The notes: generated from the sequence alone by a model not told the origin. DNA of 64,000 bases from Cladocopium goreaui (GCA_947184155.2 CAMXCT020003435.1:124001-188000); one strand, 5' to 3'. Positions 51,317-62,700 are shown, counted from the stretch's first letter. Translations and numbers: made by a program.

Positions 51317-52034
51317 CATTTGAAAACTATAATATGGTTTAGTAATTTAGTATATTTTACTTGAGCTATGATGAGATATAATCATCCCACAAATAGTTGG
51401 ATATTGAATATGTGTTGTAGTTGTACAAAGTTGGTTAGTCATGGTTAGTCATAATTGTGTCATAATCATCCCATGAATTTTCATTGATATATTTTTTTTA
51501 CCGTAATTAGTAATTACATCACAAGCAGACATCCCACTATCCCACTGCTACTATAAACTGAACATGGGATGTGGACGCGTTATGTATCAGGAGATTCAAA
51601 TCGGCACCCCCAAATCATCCTAGATCATCCCACATCATGTATTGGTTTGATTTTTCCGTCACCACACCACAGTAATTACGTTAACATAGTGTTCTACTTG
51701 GTGCATTCCGCCACTGTCGCCGAGGGGAAGATCCAGTCATGACCTTCCAGGTGTAATGCTTTGGCTTTGTACCACGGCGGGTGCGCACTGCGTTGCCAGG
51801 AAACCGCGAATAGCGGTTGTGGCCAATGTGAAAAACAAAGGTTATGTGGCTTTGCAGTAGTGGAGTTCAGCCCGCAGCTGACATCTGAAGCGTGATCTTT
51901 GGATCCCGTGGAAGTGGTTTCTCCTTTGGGGCATGAACCTCGCTTGGCCTGTTTGCTTTCTGCTCATGTTTGCACTCAAAAGGTAACAGCCACCCCCAAT
52001 CGCCAGCCATGTCCTTGTTCTTCGAATGTCACAG
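51317..52034. other. Intergenic or intronic, mostly unassigned
   Basis: AT-rich, with recurrent CATAATCATCCCA phrases (51381, 51460, 51615) but no clear repeat boundary. A possible small exon lies at 51896-51990. Confidence 0.3.
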
Positions 52035-52130
52035 GTCAGACGACTGGTGCAAGCCTCACACAAAGCCCTGCTGGAAATTAAGATCCCAATATATCCCAAA
52101 AAAATCGTATGTCCGTGGAGGCTGGAATGA
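52035..52130 (+). CDS. Terminal exon-like patch, unknown protein
   Basis: The acceptor TCACAG precedes VRRLVQASHKALLEIKIPIY, PKKIVCPWRLE and a TGA at 52128. Two other frames are open but less natural. Confidence 0.45.
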   Translation, partial: VRRLVQASHKALLEIKIPIYPKKIVCPWRLE

Positions 52131-52248
52131 AAGTACCTGATTGGTTCTAGTTTTTGATGAATGCATGTTTGCAACAGCTAATGCGACTGGAAATTGTCGA
52201 TGATGATGTTCGCCAACATCAACGGTTTGGGAATGTGGTTGCGATGCC

Positions 52249-52473
52249 ATGGGGGGATTCTGCGACATATGCATTGCATATATGCGGCATGTTGAGGCAG
52301 AGCGGGTGGACCAGCTGCAAGAAAGTTTGGAGGAGCCGCTGGTCTTGGATCACCTGCATGCCATGATGTTTCAGCGATGGCTGGGTGTTGTTTGCACATT
52401 GCAGGAGAAGGCCAACGGCTCGCAGTTGAAGGACACTTGCGGTGATGGCAAGCCAAGAGTCCAAGGCAAATGA
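52249..52473 (+). CDS. Exon-like patch, helical unknown protein
   Basis: Reads YMRHVEAERVDQLQESLEEP, LVLDHLHAMMFQRWLGVVCT, LQEKANGSQLKDTCGDGKP and a TGA at 52471. Strong helical, protein-like composition. A preceding patch in another frame (LQQLMRLEIVDDDVRQHQRF, near 52165-52240) may be the previous exon. Unrecognised. Confidence 0.55.
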   Translation: MGGFCDICIAYMRHVEAERVDQLQESLEEPLVLDHLHAMMFQRWLGVVCTLQEKANGSQLKDTCGDGKPRVQGK

Positions 52474-53109
52474 TTTGTCAGGGTATGCAATGACCCTTGT
52501 ATATATATAATATAGGTCTTAAAGGTTTCTGGATGGTTGCAGCTCCAATATTTGGTTTGGGGGTTTGAACAGGTATCGAACCTTAATATGCGATTCAGTC
52601 GCATGACAGCACAAGGGCAAACAAAAACATACCCATCCAGTGTGTATAGTTTCATGTTTTCGTGAGGTTTTGGCTTCAACTTTACGAGCACTCAATCTGT
52701 AGAATTGCATTGTGGCTCACTTCGTTGCAAGTGCTAGTAGCTAGCGGGTCCCAAAATGCAGAGAGGCAAAAGTAGAGATATAGAATGAGTGGAACTTTGG
52801 CGAGGTCCGCCGGGTGCAACTTCCTACATAACATTATTTTCATGAACAAGTGCCAGAACTTGATGTCAGTTTATTTGTGGATGCTTTGATCACATCCAAC
52901 GGAAACCTGACAATTTTCAACCTGACCATTTTCAAGATGGTTTTCCTGTGTTTTCCCGTCATTTTGCTGCGAGGAGATCGTCCGGGAGGTGCCAGCATCA
53001 TCCAGCATCCACCTGACCCACAAAGGGCTCAGTGGGGAAAAAAAAATGAAAAATCATGGAAAATTACGATAAACCATGGGATTTTGGGGCACCCTGCAGG
53101 CAAAGCCAC

Positions 53110-53300
53110 TTGCCAGGGCCCGGTGCTTGGAGCACCGCTTGTGCAGTTGACCAGAGCCAGGCATGGACCAAAGAAGAAGGCCACCTGGGACGATTGCAAA
53201 AACTTTGTGACTCCAAGGTGCACGGACATGGGCCACAGCACAGCAAGAAACTGAAAGTCACTCTGAAAGCATCTGAAAGCCCTCAATCCTGTTGGGCGAG
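53110..53300 (+). CDS. Exon-like patch, frame unresolved
   Basis: GC-rich patch with two protein-like plus frames: one reads LVQLTRARHGPKKKATWDDC, the other SQAWTKEEGHLGRLQKLCDS. One of them is probably coding. No family recognised. Confidence 0.35.
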
Positions 53301-53426
53301 TTTCGATATAGGTTTCGATCATGATCATGATCAAATAACTGACCCCTGTATTGGAATTTAGAATGGATATTGTATCGGATATTGGCGCCCATTTGTCAAC
53401 AACCGTGTCTTTTTTGGACTGTGCAG

Positions 53427-53540
53427 GTCTCTATCACTGATTTTGCTTCATTGGCAGCGGTGGCTGAGGGAAAGGTGTGGCTGGCTGGTCCGAGTGCGAT
53501 GGGCGTCACAGTGGCTCAGCGGATTATAGAATATTCAAAT
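53427..53540 (+). CDS. Exon-like patch, unknown protein
   Basis: The acceptor GTGCAG precedes VSITDFASLAAVAEGKVWLA, GPSAMGVTVAQRIIE. Balanced, protein-like. The end is uncertain, before an AGAG microsatellite. Confidence 0.52.
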
Positions 53541-53886
53541 CCATTCAAATCCCGCAAAGGTAAGAGAGAGAGAGAGAGAGAGTAAGGTTTGCGGATTTTG
53601 GACGCTAAGCCTAAATATGCAGTAATTATCCAACAGATGCCAAAGCAGTGGTGAGCTTTTGTACACGTGTGATTTTTTGTTCCGTATCCTTTGCTGGTTA
53701 GACACGCCCAGGGTACTTACAACGACTTGTATAACCACAAGGTACACCAAATACCAGAAGATTAGAAGGCGAATCATGATTTTTAAATATAAATTTAAAC
53801 AACACCAACATGTATATGAGATTAAGCTGCGGGGTCTCAGGAAGGTACGACGCATACTTTCAACGTAATTCGCACCACTGTTTCAG

Positions 53887-53943
53887 GCATCGCTGGCAGA
53901 TGTGGATGCCACTGTGCAGAGGCAAGTACAAAGGCGCACAAGA
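53887..53943 (+). CDS. Short exon-like patch, unknown protein
   Basis: The acceptor GTTTCAG precedes ASLADVDATVQRQVQRRTR. Plausible continuation of the gene at 53427. The frame stays open past this point with poorer texture. Confidence 0.42.
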
Positions 53944-54625
53944 CTGGGTTTATCTTCTTTTTATTGCGGCTTTAGGCCAATGGCACTGTTGGTTAGAACT
54001 TATGCCGAATCACTTTTTTGCCTTTACCCAGTTTGCTTCTCGTTCCTTGACATCGTTTTATGGGAGTCTGGTCAAGTTTCTTGAAAGTCAGAGAAATTCA
54101 ACTGGTGTTGGGGTGGGATTCTCAAAGAAATAATATACAGTATATTATTTAAAGTACTCTGCTATATACTTTGATTCTATACCTGTAGCAGTCTGTAGCT
54201 GTAGATATATTGAAAAAACAACGTATATATAGTTTACCCTACCCTCTGAGGACACTGACACGCGGTACCCTATCTCATGGTTTTGTCCAAGAATATGGTA
54301 CCCCCAACATCCGAATGGAGATGGCAGGTTCATCCCCCATGTTCCCGCTGAAAATAGTGATGTGAGGGGTCAAGCCCCCTTTTTATTTTTGTTGGGCCCA
54401 TCAGATTGGTATGGGTAGCCCATGGTAGCCCCATTTCTCTTGCTCAAATCCCATGGCATGGCCATTTTGGAAAGTTAACGCAAGGTTTCATTTATATATT
54501 CCCTAGCTGTAATATCAACTCCGGATGAATAAATCCTGGCGGATTATTTGGGTGGTTCCCAAAAGACAGTGGTCGAGTCATTGGCTACTACAGTAGTGCC
54601 CCAATTAATCTGCCCAGTGTTTCAG
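53944..54625. other. Intron-like stretch, nothing recognised
   Basis: AT-rich sequence. No repeat or exon-like patch stands out. Confidence 0.35.
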
Positions 54626-54737
54626 TAATCCAGCGTTGACCTTACCCCTCAGCACTTGTGGCCCCGGTTTTAAAACGCATCTTGGCACCCACCTTGTGGC
54701 CAGACGCTTGCAGTGCCTCATCACTGATCAACGCTTG
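54626..54737 (+). CDS. Internal exon with AG and GTGAGT signals
   Basis: Bounded by TTTCAG and CTTG|GTGAGT. The open frame includes TLPLSTCGPGFKTHLGTHLV and ARRLQCLITDQRL. Good splice signals; unrecognised protein. Confidence 0.42.
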
Positions 54738-55230
54738 GTGAGTCATGCTGAGGACGCTGGGCATGATGGCCATGTCAACAGCAATGCCAACTGGGTTCAA
54801 TGCCAAATGTCATATATGTCAAACATGTCCGAAACGTGATTCTTACATAGTAGAAATGTTTGAACAACCTCTCTCAACCCTGTGGAGCTCCAGCTTCCAT
54901 TGAAAGTGTGTCAGAATGATGGTTCCTGCGACTCATGACTTTGGCCGTTGAGTGTTGAAAAACGCGTTGTCGGTGAAAGTTTTAGGCACCCAAATGCATA
55001 GAGAGAGAGAGAGAGATCCCATATGGCACCAGGTGGGAAACATCACAGAGGCAGGGTGGTACCGAATGGCGGCACCACTGAACCTCCGTTTCCACAGAAA
55101 AGTGCATATGTGGTATATGTTGGGACGATTCGTCCTGACTGCAGTCCGGAATTCAGTATCTCTTCGTTAGTTCGGAAGGGTTGAAATGAAGAACTAGTGA
55201 GCATTGTTCTTCTCGTCATGGCTGCGTCAG

Positions 55231-55294
55231 TTTTCCTGCTTGGGAGGCAGCCCTGAAAGATGTGAAAGAGCAGTTGAAGGAGCTCCAACCTTGA
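55231..55294 (+). CDS. Terminal exon-like patch
   Basis: The acceptor GCGTCAG precedes FPAWEAALKDVKEQLKELQP and a TGA at 55292. Amphipathic helix ending a protein. Confidence 0.48.
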
Positions 55295-55547
55295 GAGTAA
55301 GGAGGGCTTGTGGCACCAAGTTGTATCACCGACATCCCCGTTTCCCAGCCATGTACCAACTTTGACAGCTTACCAAAACCAGTTTTAGACTTGGTGTGGT
55401 CCATCAGCATCATCCAGCTCTGAACTTTCCTGTGTATGTCACTTGATACGTCATCATACCTTTCTTGGGGCTATATGGCTATACTATATGTGATTAATTA
55501 TATCATATTATATCATTTTATGTGACAAGATTTGTATCATGTTGCAG

Positions 55548-55667
55548 TATACCATTCCAATGCCACTTCCTGGCTCAGAGCAACTGCTGTTTGATGCCTG
55601 GCTGCAGCCAACGGCTGGTGCCATGGCAGGCAAGGTGTCTTTGCACCAATGGCACCAGTGTCCTTGA
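55548..55667 (+). CDS. Exon-like patch, unknown protein
   Basis: The acceptor TTGCAG precedes YTIPMPLPGSEQLLFDAWLQ, PTAGAMAGK, with an AAG|GTGTCT donor possible near 55632. If not spliced, the frame ends at TGA 55665. Protein-like. Confidence 0.5.
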   Translation, partial: YTIPMPLPGSEQLLFDAWLQPTAGAMAGKVSLHQWHQCP

Positions 55668-55815
55668 ATCAAAATGGAGTGATGGTATTGAGGAAAAGGA
55701 TTTCAACCTGTAAAATCTATATTGTGTCGCCTGTGCTATGACTGCTATGAGGCTCGGAACTGTTCGCAAATGCCAGTAGTACGGACTCCTGCGACCTTGT
55801 GACATCTTGTGACAG

Positions 55816-55927
55816 GGATGATGTCGAGTATACGATCTGCACCATCTCTTCGGGAGGACAGCCCTACCTATTTGATTCCGCCGCTTGGATCATGCTGCAA
55901 GATCCTTTGGAAGTTTCCCGCCCTTAA
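55816..55927 (+). CDS. Exon-like patch, unknown protein
   Basis: The acceptor GTGACAG precedes DDVEYTICTISSGGQPYLFD, SAAWIMLQDPLEVSRP and a TAA at 55925. A competing frame is open to 56048, but this one has better texture. Possibly joined to 55548. Confidence 0.5.
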
Positions 55928-56595
55928 CAACCTTCAACAACTTGAAGACCCAACAGCACAATGCGTCCTGAGTCCAATGACACTTCATGGATCAGAATCA
56001 GGAACGACTAGAAAGATTCTAAAGAAGCCGCGTGGTTCCTGCTTTTGAATCCTTGGTGGTAACTGCTAGTTCCGCAGGCTTCACTGCAGAATTTAGCAGA
56101 CTCAAACAAGTAAAGAAGTCGTCTCGTGTATTGTGTGCTTAGATATATCTTCAGACTTTATTTGACCTCATCTTACTGCAGTGGAATGGGTCAAAATTAT
56201 ATAGGATTACCGACTTATAGGATGAAGAGGATGATTAGGTTTGAGCCCATTGTAGCACGTCCAGACCCAGGTCCTGCTATGCTTCCCACAAGGTGCCGCT
56301 GATGTTTCAACTTCGTCACCGTGTTGAGTGTATCCTCAGCTACCCCAGTCTTTCGCACACATAGAATGAATGAAGCAGGCCAACCGGCTCATCAGCCTTA
56401 TTCTGCAGTCTGAAGTCAATAACATTTGCTGTTTTCAATCTGTGTTCGACTCCATAGCGAACAGTTCATATGCCGAAAACAACACGGCCAGTGGTTGACT
56501 TTCAACATCTTGCAACTAGGCAACTTGCAATTAAAATGTTGATAAACATCCATAAACATCATAAACATCCATAAACGTCCACAGTCCCTCCCACC
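55928..56595. other. Unassigned stretch
   Basis: No convincing exon or repeat. CATCCATAAACATC phrases recur near 56545-56580. Confidence 0.3.
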
Positions 56596-56754
56596 ATGTC
56601 AATCCGTTTGCAGCTTCATCTTGAAACCATCCAGCTGCGGTGGCAGGCGCTTTCCAAGACGTACCTCCGTGCACCTGGCCTCTTCAGCGGCCAAGGGATG
56701 CGACTGCTGGGAGAGATGGTGCCTTGGTCGATCCATTTTGATGCTTCAAAATGA
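56596..56754 (+). CDS. Exon or small ORF, helical unknown protein
   Basis: From ATG 56596 (or from the TTTGCAG acceptor at 56611) the frame reads LHLETIQLRWQALSKTYLRA, PGLFSGQGMRLLGEMVPWSI and HFDASK to TGA at 56752. Texture is strongly protein-like. Function unknown. Confidence 0.55.
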   Translation: MSIRLQLHLETIQLRWQALSKTYLRAPGLFSGQGMRLLGEMVPWSIHFDASK

Positions 56755-56854
56755 CACAAACCTACGTTCCTGCATGTTCTTTTGCATATATGTATGTATG
56801 TACGCATGTAAATATAAATAAATATGTGTTATATTATTATTATATATATATAAA

Positions 56855-57184
56855 TTAGATTATAGCGCAAAATGTCAAAAAACATATATAATAGAGAAGG
56901 GGGAGAGGGAGTTTTGTTTTATCGAGTGTGTTGTTTTTTTGTTTTTTTCGTCGTGGATCCGTGACTCTTTCAATCAGAATGCTGGAGAGTTTGGTACCTG
57001 CAGCTGACCAATGACAGGAGAAGTATAGACCGGCTTCTCGGAAGCAATGAGTGAACGATTTAAGGAAGGTCCTTTTAGTATCTTTTAGGCATCCTCCATG
57101 ATGGCTCAGCAGCTCATCATATGTCAGATTCTCTTCTCCATTCGCCCTATAAATTCTGGGTCCTGTACAGACGGGGTCATCCAA
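56855..57184 (-). CDS. Minus-strand open frame, protein-like
   Basis: From ATG 57184 the minus strand reads CTGPRIYRANGEENLTYDEL, LKSFTHCFREAGLYFSCHWS, TKLSSILIERVTD, then a basic tail and a hydrophobic end in AT-rich DNA. The first 75 codons look genuine and it opposes the neighbouring plus exons. No family recognised. Confidence 0.45.
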   Translation of the reverse strand: MDDPVCTGPRIYRANGEENLTYDELLSHHGGCLKDTKRTFLKSFTHCFREAGLYFSCHWSAAGTKLSSILIERVTDPRRKKQKNNTLDKTKLPLPLLYYICFLTFCAII

Positions 57185-57236
57185 AAATCAGTTAAGGTCA
57201 CCAAATGCTTGACATGTCACTACGTGTCATATCATA

Positions 57237-57591
57237 TTGGAGTTGAGAGAAACGTTTTTCAAAAAAAATGCTGAATTTGAAGCCCTGATGTTTTCACTCC
57301 CTCCGTCGCGCGCTCACAAGCAAATTGAAGACAATTCCCTGGGATTCCGCATGGTGTGCTTCTGCTTGATGCATTGTGATTGGCACGATTTTCCAGATCC
57401 GCTCCGACATGCTCCCACTAATTTCATGGCATTGGTCCAGTCAGTATTGTTCTGCGGTTGAAATTCAAAAACACATTTATGGTGAGCGTTTTAAGTCTGG
57501 TGGGATGTTCAAGCCATATGGGTCTGAAGATGTGCGGCGAGCTTGGAAAGTGGTGGTCAGCAAGGCTCTAAAACCTATTTCGCCCACATGA
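57237..57591 (+). CDS. Two overlapping exon-like frames
   Basis: Frame one (57237-57461) starts EFEALMFSLPPSRAHKQIED. Frame two is open to TGA 57589 and ends VEIQKHIYGERFKSGGMFKP and YGSEDVRRAWKVVVSKALKP. The second segment is strongly protein-like. An intron or frameshift probably lies between them near 57430-57460. Confidence 0.45.
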
Positions 57592-58223
57592 GGAGTTTGG
57601 CTCATCTTGCATACATCCAGGGTCTGCTGTGGGAGCAACAGGATGATTTGCCCGGTTTCGCATGCTTTCAGCTTGTTTGATCATTAATTGATGGCCCTGC
57701 CAATTTGTCCCACCGCAAGGCTTTAACCCTAGAAACAGGGCACACAAAAGCCGTCAGTAGCTGCAGGCTGAAATGCGAAATCAGTCCTTGGAATCAAAGG
57801 CCAGACTTGGGATGCACCCAAAACATCCCAAAACTATGAAGTTTTAATTTGCAACAACAGGGATAGAACATATTCCAACAATGCCCAAAGATAGTGAATG
57901 GAGGGTTTTGTTTGCGGGGGGTGTGGATTTAGCTCACGTCAGCAAACATGGTCAATGATGTTGGCGCCCACTTGCGGCTGAATATTTAGGAACAGCCCCT
58001 TAATCCTAGCAGGCATCTCAACAGGACCAGGAGATTCAGCTGAAAGCATCCGACTATCAGTTTTCCTACCTACCTGTTTGTTTCTATATTTACTATATTT
58101 TCACATTCATAGACAAGTAATTACGTTGCCCATCAGTCTTCCATTTGCAAGACGTTGTAAAACGCTTGGTGGCACACACTGATGTTGGCTTGGGAGTAGA
58201 AGCCAGGACCCAGGACACTGCCA
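57592..58223. other. Intergenic or intronic, nothing recognised
   Basis: Low-texture sequence with no exon-like patch or repeat. Confidence 0.35.
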
Positions 58224-58685
58224 GTGGTCAGCCCTGGCAGGGGGATTCTTTGGGTTGTTGGTAATCAGTTACTGGGAAACAATTTCGCCATAGGAAGAAA
58301 GATAATGAATAGCCGCACTATTGTCTGTGAGAATGTTGCTACATGCTTGGTAGATCTTGGTAGGACATCAGTCGCAGACAGGATTACAGTTGTGACTCCA
58401 GGAAATTCAACCGATCTTGGCAGATGTTTTGAAGCACAAATATTTGCCAATAGCTACTCAACCCCATACAAACAACCATGCTGCGGTGCGATCATTCTGG
58501 CCAGGCTTATTTGCGCCGCCAGTTGCTACTTCCAGAGGCAGCTTGAGCTGATGAGCTGTTTGAATGGTGACATTGACATGTTGTCTCTACACCACAACCT
58601 CTGTCAATCACAACAGGTGGACAACATCAGGCAGCTTGATGGCAAGAGTCACCACATGTGTTTTGGCCCTGCCAAATTGAGGTAG
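58224..58685 (+). CDS. 153-codon open frame, unknown protein
   Basis: Open from a GTG at 58224 (an ATG lies at 58305). Reads TIVCENVATCLVDLGRTSVA, then TVVTPGNSTDLGRCFEAQIF, later a Cys-rich hydrophobic segment, to TAG at 58683. It is longer than most exons here and has moderate protein texture, but local GC is ordinary. Could be a real exon or chance. Confidence 0.35.
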   Translation: MVSPGRGILWVVGNQLLGNNFAIGRKIMNSRTIVCENVATCLVDLGRTSVADRITVVTPGNSTDLGRCFEAQIFANSYSTPYKQPCCGAIILARLICAASCYFQRQLELMSCLNGDIDMLSLHHNLCQSQQVDNIRQLDGKSHHMCFGPAKLR

Positions 58686-58867
58686 CTGAAGTAGCCACAT
58701 TGCCAAAGTGCTAGAATTTGCGACAGGAAGCATAGCTCAGGTGCTAAATGTGTAGCAAAGAGATAAGAGTATTTCGCATATTTTCCAATTGATGTTCCCA
58801 TTTAATCTGTCTTTCTCGCCGGACCGTCGATTAGACACAACGGCATCCAAAACTGCACGTCCTTTAG

Positions 58868-59037
58868 GTCCTTTCCATTCCAGGTCTCCCATCCCCTGAG
58901 GAAAAGTATGGCGACAGATATTTGGGGAGGCCATGGAAATCGGCCCAAGTGGGCTGGTTCTACCCTGGAGGCGCCGAGCCAAGCAGTGCAGCCACTCAGC
59001 ACTCACCGGCGGACTCACCGGGCTTTCCGCATGCCAG
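58868..59037 (+). CDS. Internal exon, possibly N-terminal part of the PPR gene
   Basis: The acceptor CCTTTAG and donor CCAG|GTGATT frame a 170-bp open stretch reading PEEKYGDRYLGRPWKSAQVG, WFYPGGAEPSSAATQHSPAD. Two plus frames and one minus frame are also open, but only this one fits both splice sites. It lies upstream of recognised PPR exons on the same strand, so membership of that gene is plausible, not shown. Confidence 0.5.
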
Positions 59038-59719
59038 GTGATTCACAGAGACATCCGCTGAGGCATCCCGTGTTTCACCCTGTGCCAGGTCAGCCCTTGA
59101 AAAGAGGCAGACCATTGTTGGATGTCTTGTACCTTGAACACCTGGAGAAATGATCCGCTGTGAGCAGTTCGCATGATGGCATGCGGCGGGAGGATTATAT
59201 GGAGGCCGTATGTTGAAGCTACATGAAGCTACTAGACTAGAACCTAGACACACATGCAGTAACAAGTTGATGACAATGTGAGATGGCATTGGCCCTTCTC
59301 TTCTGAATCCTGCTCAAGTCATAGAGCATGAAACCGTTTCGACCACAAAGCAAATGCAAATTCACTGAGGTGTGAGCGCCGAATGGAGGACAGCGGCAAG
59401 CGCGATCCTGGGATAATTTCTGGGGAAAACATCCTCACGTCATACTTGATGACATGCTAAAGCGATAAACCCCTTGATTGCTTGACTTTGTGCTCACGCA
59501 TTTGTTTCGAAAGGTGTGTCTATGACAGCTCACAAATGAAACTGAGTGCTGGTGGCTGGACCCTGCATGCCAAATGAAACTAGAGTTTTCGGATTCGAGG
59601 AACCTGCGTACACACCTCAATGAGAGAGAGATGTGAAATTGTTTTGAAAAGATAAAAAGATCACAGCGGAGCATTGCGCACGTCATCATACAAGCCTCAG
59701 TCTTGGCTCTATTTCTCAG

Positions 59720-59795
59720 TCGAGCGCATGAGCCGCGGTGAGATGTGTCGTTTGCCTCCATTGTTGGATCCTTTGATGGAACCGGAGCTTTGGAG
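59720..59795 (+). CDS. Short internal exon, unknown protein
   Basis: Bounded by TTTCTCAG and GGAG|GTGACA. Reads MSRGEMCRLPPLLDPLMEPE-LW. May belong to the downstream PPR gene. Confidence 0.4.
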
Positions 59796-60238
59796 GTGAC
59801 ACCATTGCGGTATGCTATTCCCATCAAACGATAATCTCGCTCCAGCAAGCATGCGGCCAACGCCATGGCAAGATGCATTGGCTTCTTGGCTGGATATAGG
59901 CATCATGACTGACACCATATATATACTCACAGGTTATGTTCCCTATTTGTTTTTCTGCATGTTTCTGCCCTTTCCCCAAAACAAGTCTGTCAAACCCTGC
60001 TGCTCTATGCTCCTCTCCTATGCGCTGCTACACTTTGGTAATTACGGGGGGATGGAAAAAAGTGCTAGCCTTTGATTGTCATTGATTGTCTACCAAGTCT
60101 GTCATCCCATCCTAATATCTACATATTTATATACATAAGACTGACAACATAAGAAGCGTCTAGTATTTTTTGCGCAGACATTGCCCATGTGTTTTGAGGG
60201 GATCCCATGTACGATATCCGGGTCCCTTTTTTGTGCAG

Positions 60239-60439
60239 GCCCGCAATGGCCCGTATGTCGCATGTTTCTCACATGAAACCACTGCAATTGGGATGTATGG
60301 AGCAACCCTGGCGACAGCAGAGGCTTCAGGGGATGTGGTGTTGTGCAACATGGCCATCACATCCATGGGTCGCAACGGCCATTGGCAGCCAGTCGCGTCC
60401 TGGCGTATGACTGGCACATGGGGGCATAGGAAGTACTGA
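60239..60439 (+). CDS. PPR protein exon
   Basis: The acceptor TTTTGTGCAG precedes RNGPYVACFSHETTAIGMYG, then SGDVVLCNMAITSMGRNGHW. The D-V-V-x-x-N-x-A-I-x-x-x-G-R-x-G-x-W segment is a pentatricopeptide-repeat helix pair. PPR proteins bind organelle RNA and are expanded in dinoflagellates. The frame ends at TGA 60437, so the donor probably lies shortly before. Confidence 0.6.
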   Translation, partial: ARNGPYVACFSHETTAIGMYGATLATAEASGDVVLCNMAITSMGRNGHWQPVASWRMTGTWGHRKY

Positions 60440-60664
60440 ATTGATCAATGCCTCTTGCAGGTTGGATTCAAACATGAACATGTTATGATCACTACTTTTT
60501 TGTTTGGTTTATAAGTACATAGTACAGTACGTTTCGGTCAGATAGCATATTGAATCCGATAATATTATACAAATGATGTATTGTGCACGTGTGCATCAAA
60601 GTACTCCCAGATGCGGGCAGTTCATCAACCCCGGCATAGCGACTTTCTGCGCCCATCGGCCCCG

Positions 60665-60782
60665 CCCATCCGGCTGACTAAGATCGCACTTTTGGAGAAG
60701 ATGATGGTGGCAAGATTGCGGCCCAGTGTTGTGCCATGGCTGCCGAAGGTGTGATGCAAGAAAATTGGGTGCAGGCTGGATA
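60665..60782 (+). CDS. Exon-like patch, possibly PPR gene
   Basis: Reads TFGEDDGGKIAAQCCAMAAE, GVMQENWVQAG to TAG. A second frame from ATG 60611 is also open. Located between PPR exons, but without a clear PPR signature. Confidence 0.35.
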
Positions 60783-60888
60783 GGCCACGATAAGACAATA
60801 AAAGATGTTAAAGACTCGACACTAAAGATACTAAAGATGCTAAAGATACTAATTAAATGTTTTGGTTCAGCCCCACTCAGAGATGAAG

Positions 60889-60982
60889 CGCTCACAAGGT
60901 CACCTTCGCCGCTTGCATCAGTGCTTGCGCGCGGGCCACACAGTTTCAAGAAGCACTGCAGACCTTCCAACGTGCCCAGGAG
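60889..60982 (+). CDS. PPR protein exon
   Basis: The acceptor ATGAAG and donor GGAG|GTGATG bound a frame reading HKVTFAACISACARATQFQE, ALQTFQRAQE. V-T-F-x-A-x-I-S-A-C-A-R-x-x-x-x-x-E-A-L-x-x-F is a canonical PPR motif. In frame at the donor, phase 0. Confidence 0.75.
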
Positions 60983-61625
60983 GTGATGCCATGTGGTTTC
61001 GCTGGGGCAAGTGAAGTTATCATCTATTGCAACATGTTGTCTGAAATGAACAAAAATATAGAAAGATCAAAAACATTTGGCATATTATTGATTGATTTTT
61101 TGGACGTTGGGTTTCAGATCGCATGTAGTCCCAATATTGTGTACATGCACCTGTGTAAATACAAAAAACCTGACCACGAAGCCGCCACAAGTGATGGCTG
61201 GTGGGGAGAACCGCGTTGTATCGCATTGGTGAATGACTGAGTCCATCCACCTGATGCCAGATATTCCTGTACGTGTATTGTAAGCTGTAAGTATTTGTAT
61301 CAGTATCATATCATTGCAGCATAATATCGCCTAGGTTTCACATCTATGCACATAAATGCACATTGCAGTGTTTGAGTTAAAGCCAGTGATGAATAAGCCC
61401 ACCAAAAACATCCAAAAGTCTTGCAGTCTCAGAGTGGAGCATCCTGGACTTTTTCGTTATTGTGAGAAGGTGTCACTCGAAGGAGAACTAAAAACTTAAC
61501 TTTAGGACATGTCATGTTGAGAATGGTCGGAACTATGGCAAACTGCGGTTAGAAAAGGGGCTTCGAAAGCAAACCCCAGTTTCATTTCACAAGTTCGGCC
61601 TCCTTTGCACCAAGCTTTCTTGCAG

Positions 61626-61780
61626 TTGAAAGCGAGGCCGTCTCCTTGAACCTGGTGATTTTTAACATCGCCATCAACGCGTGCGAGAAGGTGTCGCAAT
61701 GGCAGCAGGCATTGGTGTGGCTCAATGAGGCTGCGACCGACGCTCGCTATAAGCTTGGACTGTGTTCTCTCCTTGATTAA
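61626..61780 (+). CDS. PPR protein exon
   Basis: The acceptor TCTTGCAG precedes VSLNLVIFNIAINACEKVSQ, then WQQALVWLNEAATDARY. The N-x-x-I-x-A-C-E-K-x-x-x-W-x-x-A-L-x-x-L pattern is again a PPR repeat. The frame reaches TAA at 61778; the donor is upstream. Phase does not match the exon at 60889 directly, so an exon is missing between them. Confidence 0.72.
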
Positions 61781-62396
61781 GATGAGAACACATACAGAGC
61801 TACAGCTTCAATGGCGCGTATAAATAACATCCTATGTCAAACAGTCACGCATGAGCCTGAAATTCACACGGTACAGTTTGGATTGAGACGCGGTTGACAC
61901 CAAGACATGGAGTTTGAATGAAATTGAGAGAAGGTGCAACTGAAATTGAATCATGATTCGTTGAGTTTTTGAGCCCAAACATGCACCCCAAGGAACATCT
62001 TCAATTGGATGCGGTAACCTTCACTTCAGTTTCCCGGCAGATCTTGCTGACGCTGCTTTGCTTCATATCAAAAAAAAAAACATCATGACAAATCTGACAC
62101 CCTCAATCAGGGTGATGGGATGTGAAGGGAATCGATCAGCCTGAGAGAGCGAGCCCCCATTGCATGGCACATGTGAAAACGTTTTGCTGTTGGCTGTTTA
62201 TGTTAAAAGCTACAGGAAGTACTATACCCACTACAACCCACAAAGTTTTCAAACACAGAAGAACACAGCCTGCAACAGAACTGAACATCCAAAAAACTTA
62301 TATACAATTATCAAATGATCATACTTCCAAGACCAATTCAAATTCAGCCTGGAGCCCAAAGGGAACCAACCATTCTTCGACTTTGGCTGTGCACAG
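61781..62396. other. Intron of the PPR gene, nothing recognised
   Basis: AT-rich sequence without exon-like texture. A TACAACCCACAAAG-rich patch occurs around 62236. Confidence 0.35.
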
Positions 62397-62564
62397 GTGG
62401 CCAGTTGCTGCTTGCCGAATAGGTGGTCGCTGGCTCGCTACTTGGTGGATCAGATGAGATCCAAGCAGCTCCTCCCAGATTTGATGCTGGGACGCATGGG
62501 ACGCGATGCCGGAGAAAGTCAGATGGAATGCAAGCGCATGTTGCCACTGGAAGTGGGATTGTAG
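62397..62564 (+). CDS. PPR-like exon
   Basis: The acceptor TGCACAG precedes PNRWSLARYLVDQMRSKQLL, PDLMLGRMGRDAGESQMEC. W-x-x-A-x-x-L-x-x-Q-M-x-x-x-x-L-x-P-D is the second half of a PPR repeat. Ends at TAG 62562. Confidence 0.55.
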   Translation: MASCCLPNRWSLARYLVDQMRSKQLLPDLMLGRMGRDAGESQMECKRMLPLEVGL

Positions 62565-62579
62565 TGGTACGGGCTCTGT

Positions 62580-62700
62580 AGGTATGCGTATATATATATA
62601 TATTGTAAATAAACAAGATTATTGTATACATATGTGTATATATATATATGTGTGTGTGCGTGTGTGTGTTCATGTACGGATATGTATATATATATAGGTT
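62580..62700. repeat. TA/TGTG microsatellite
   Basis: TATATATA, GTGTGTGCGTGTG and further TA runs inside the PPR gene's intron. Confidence 0.9.
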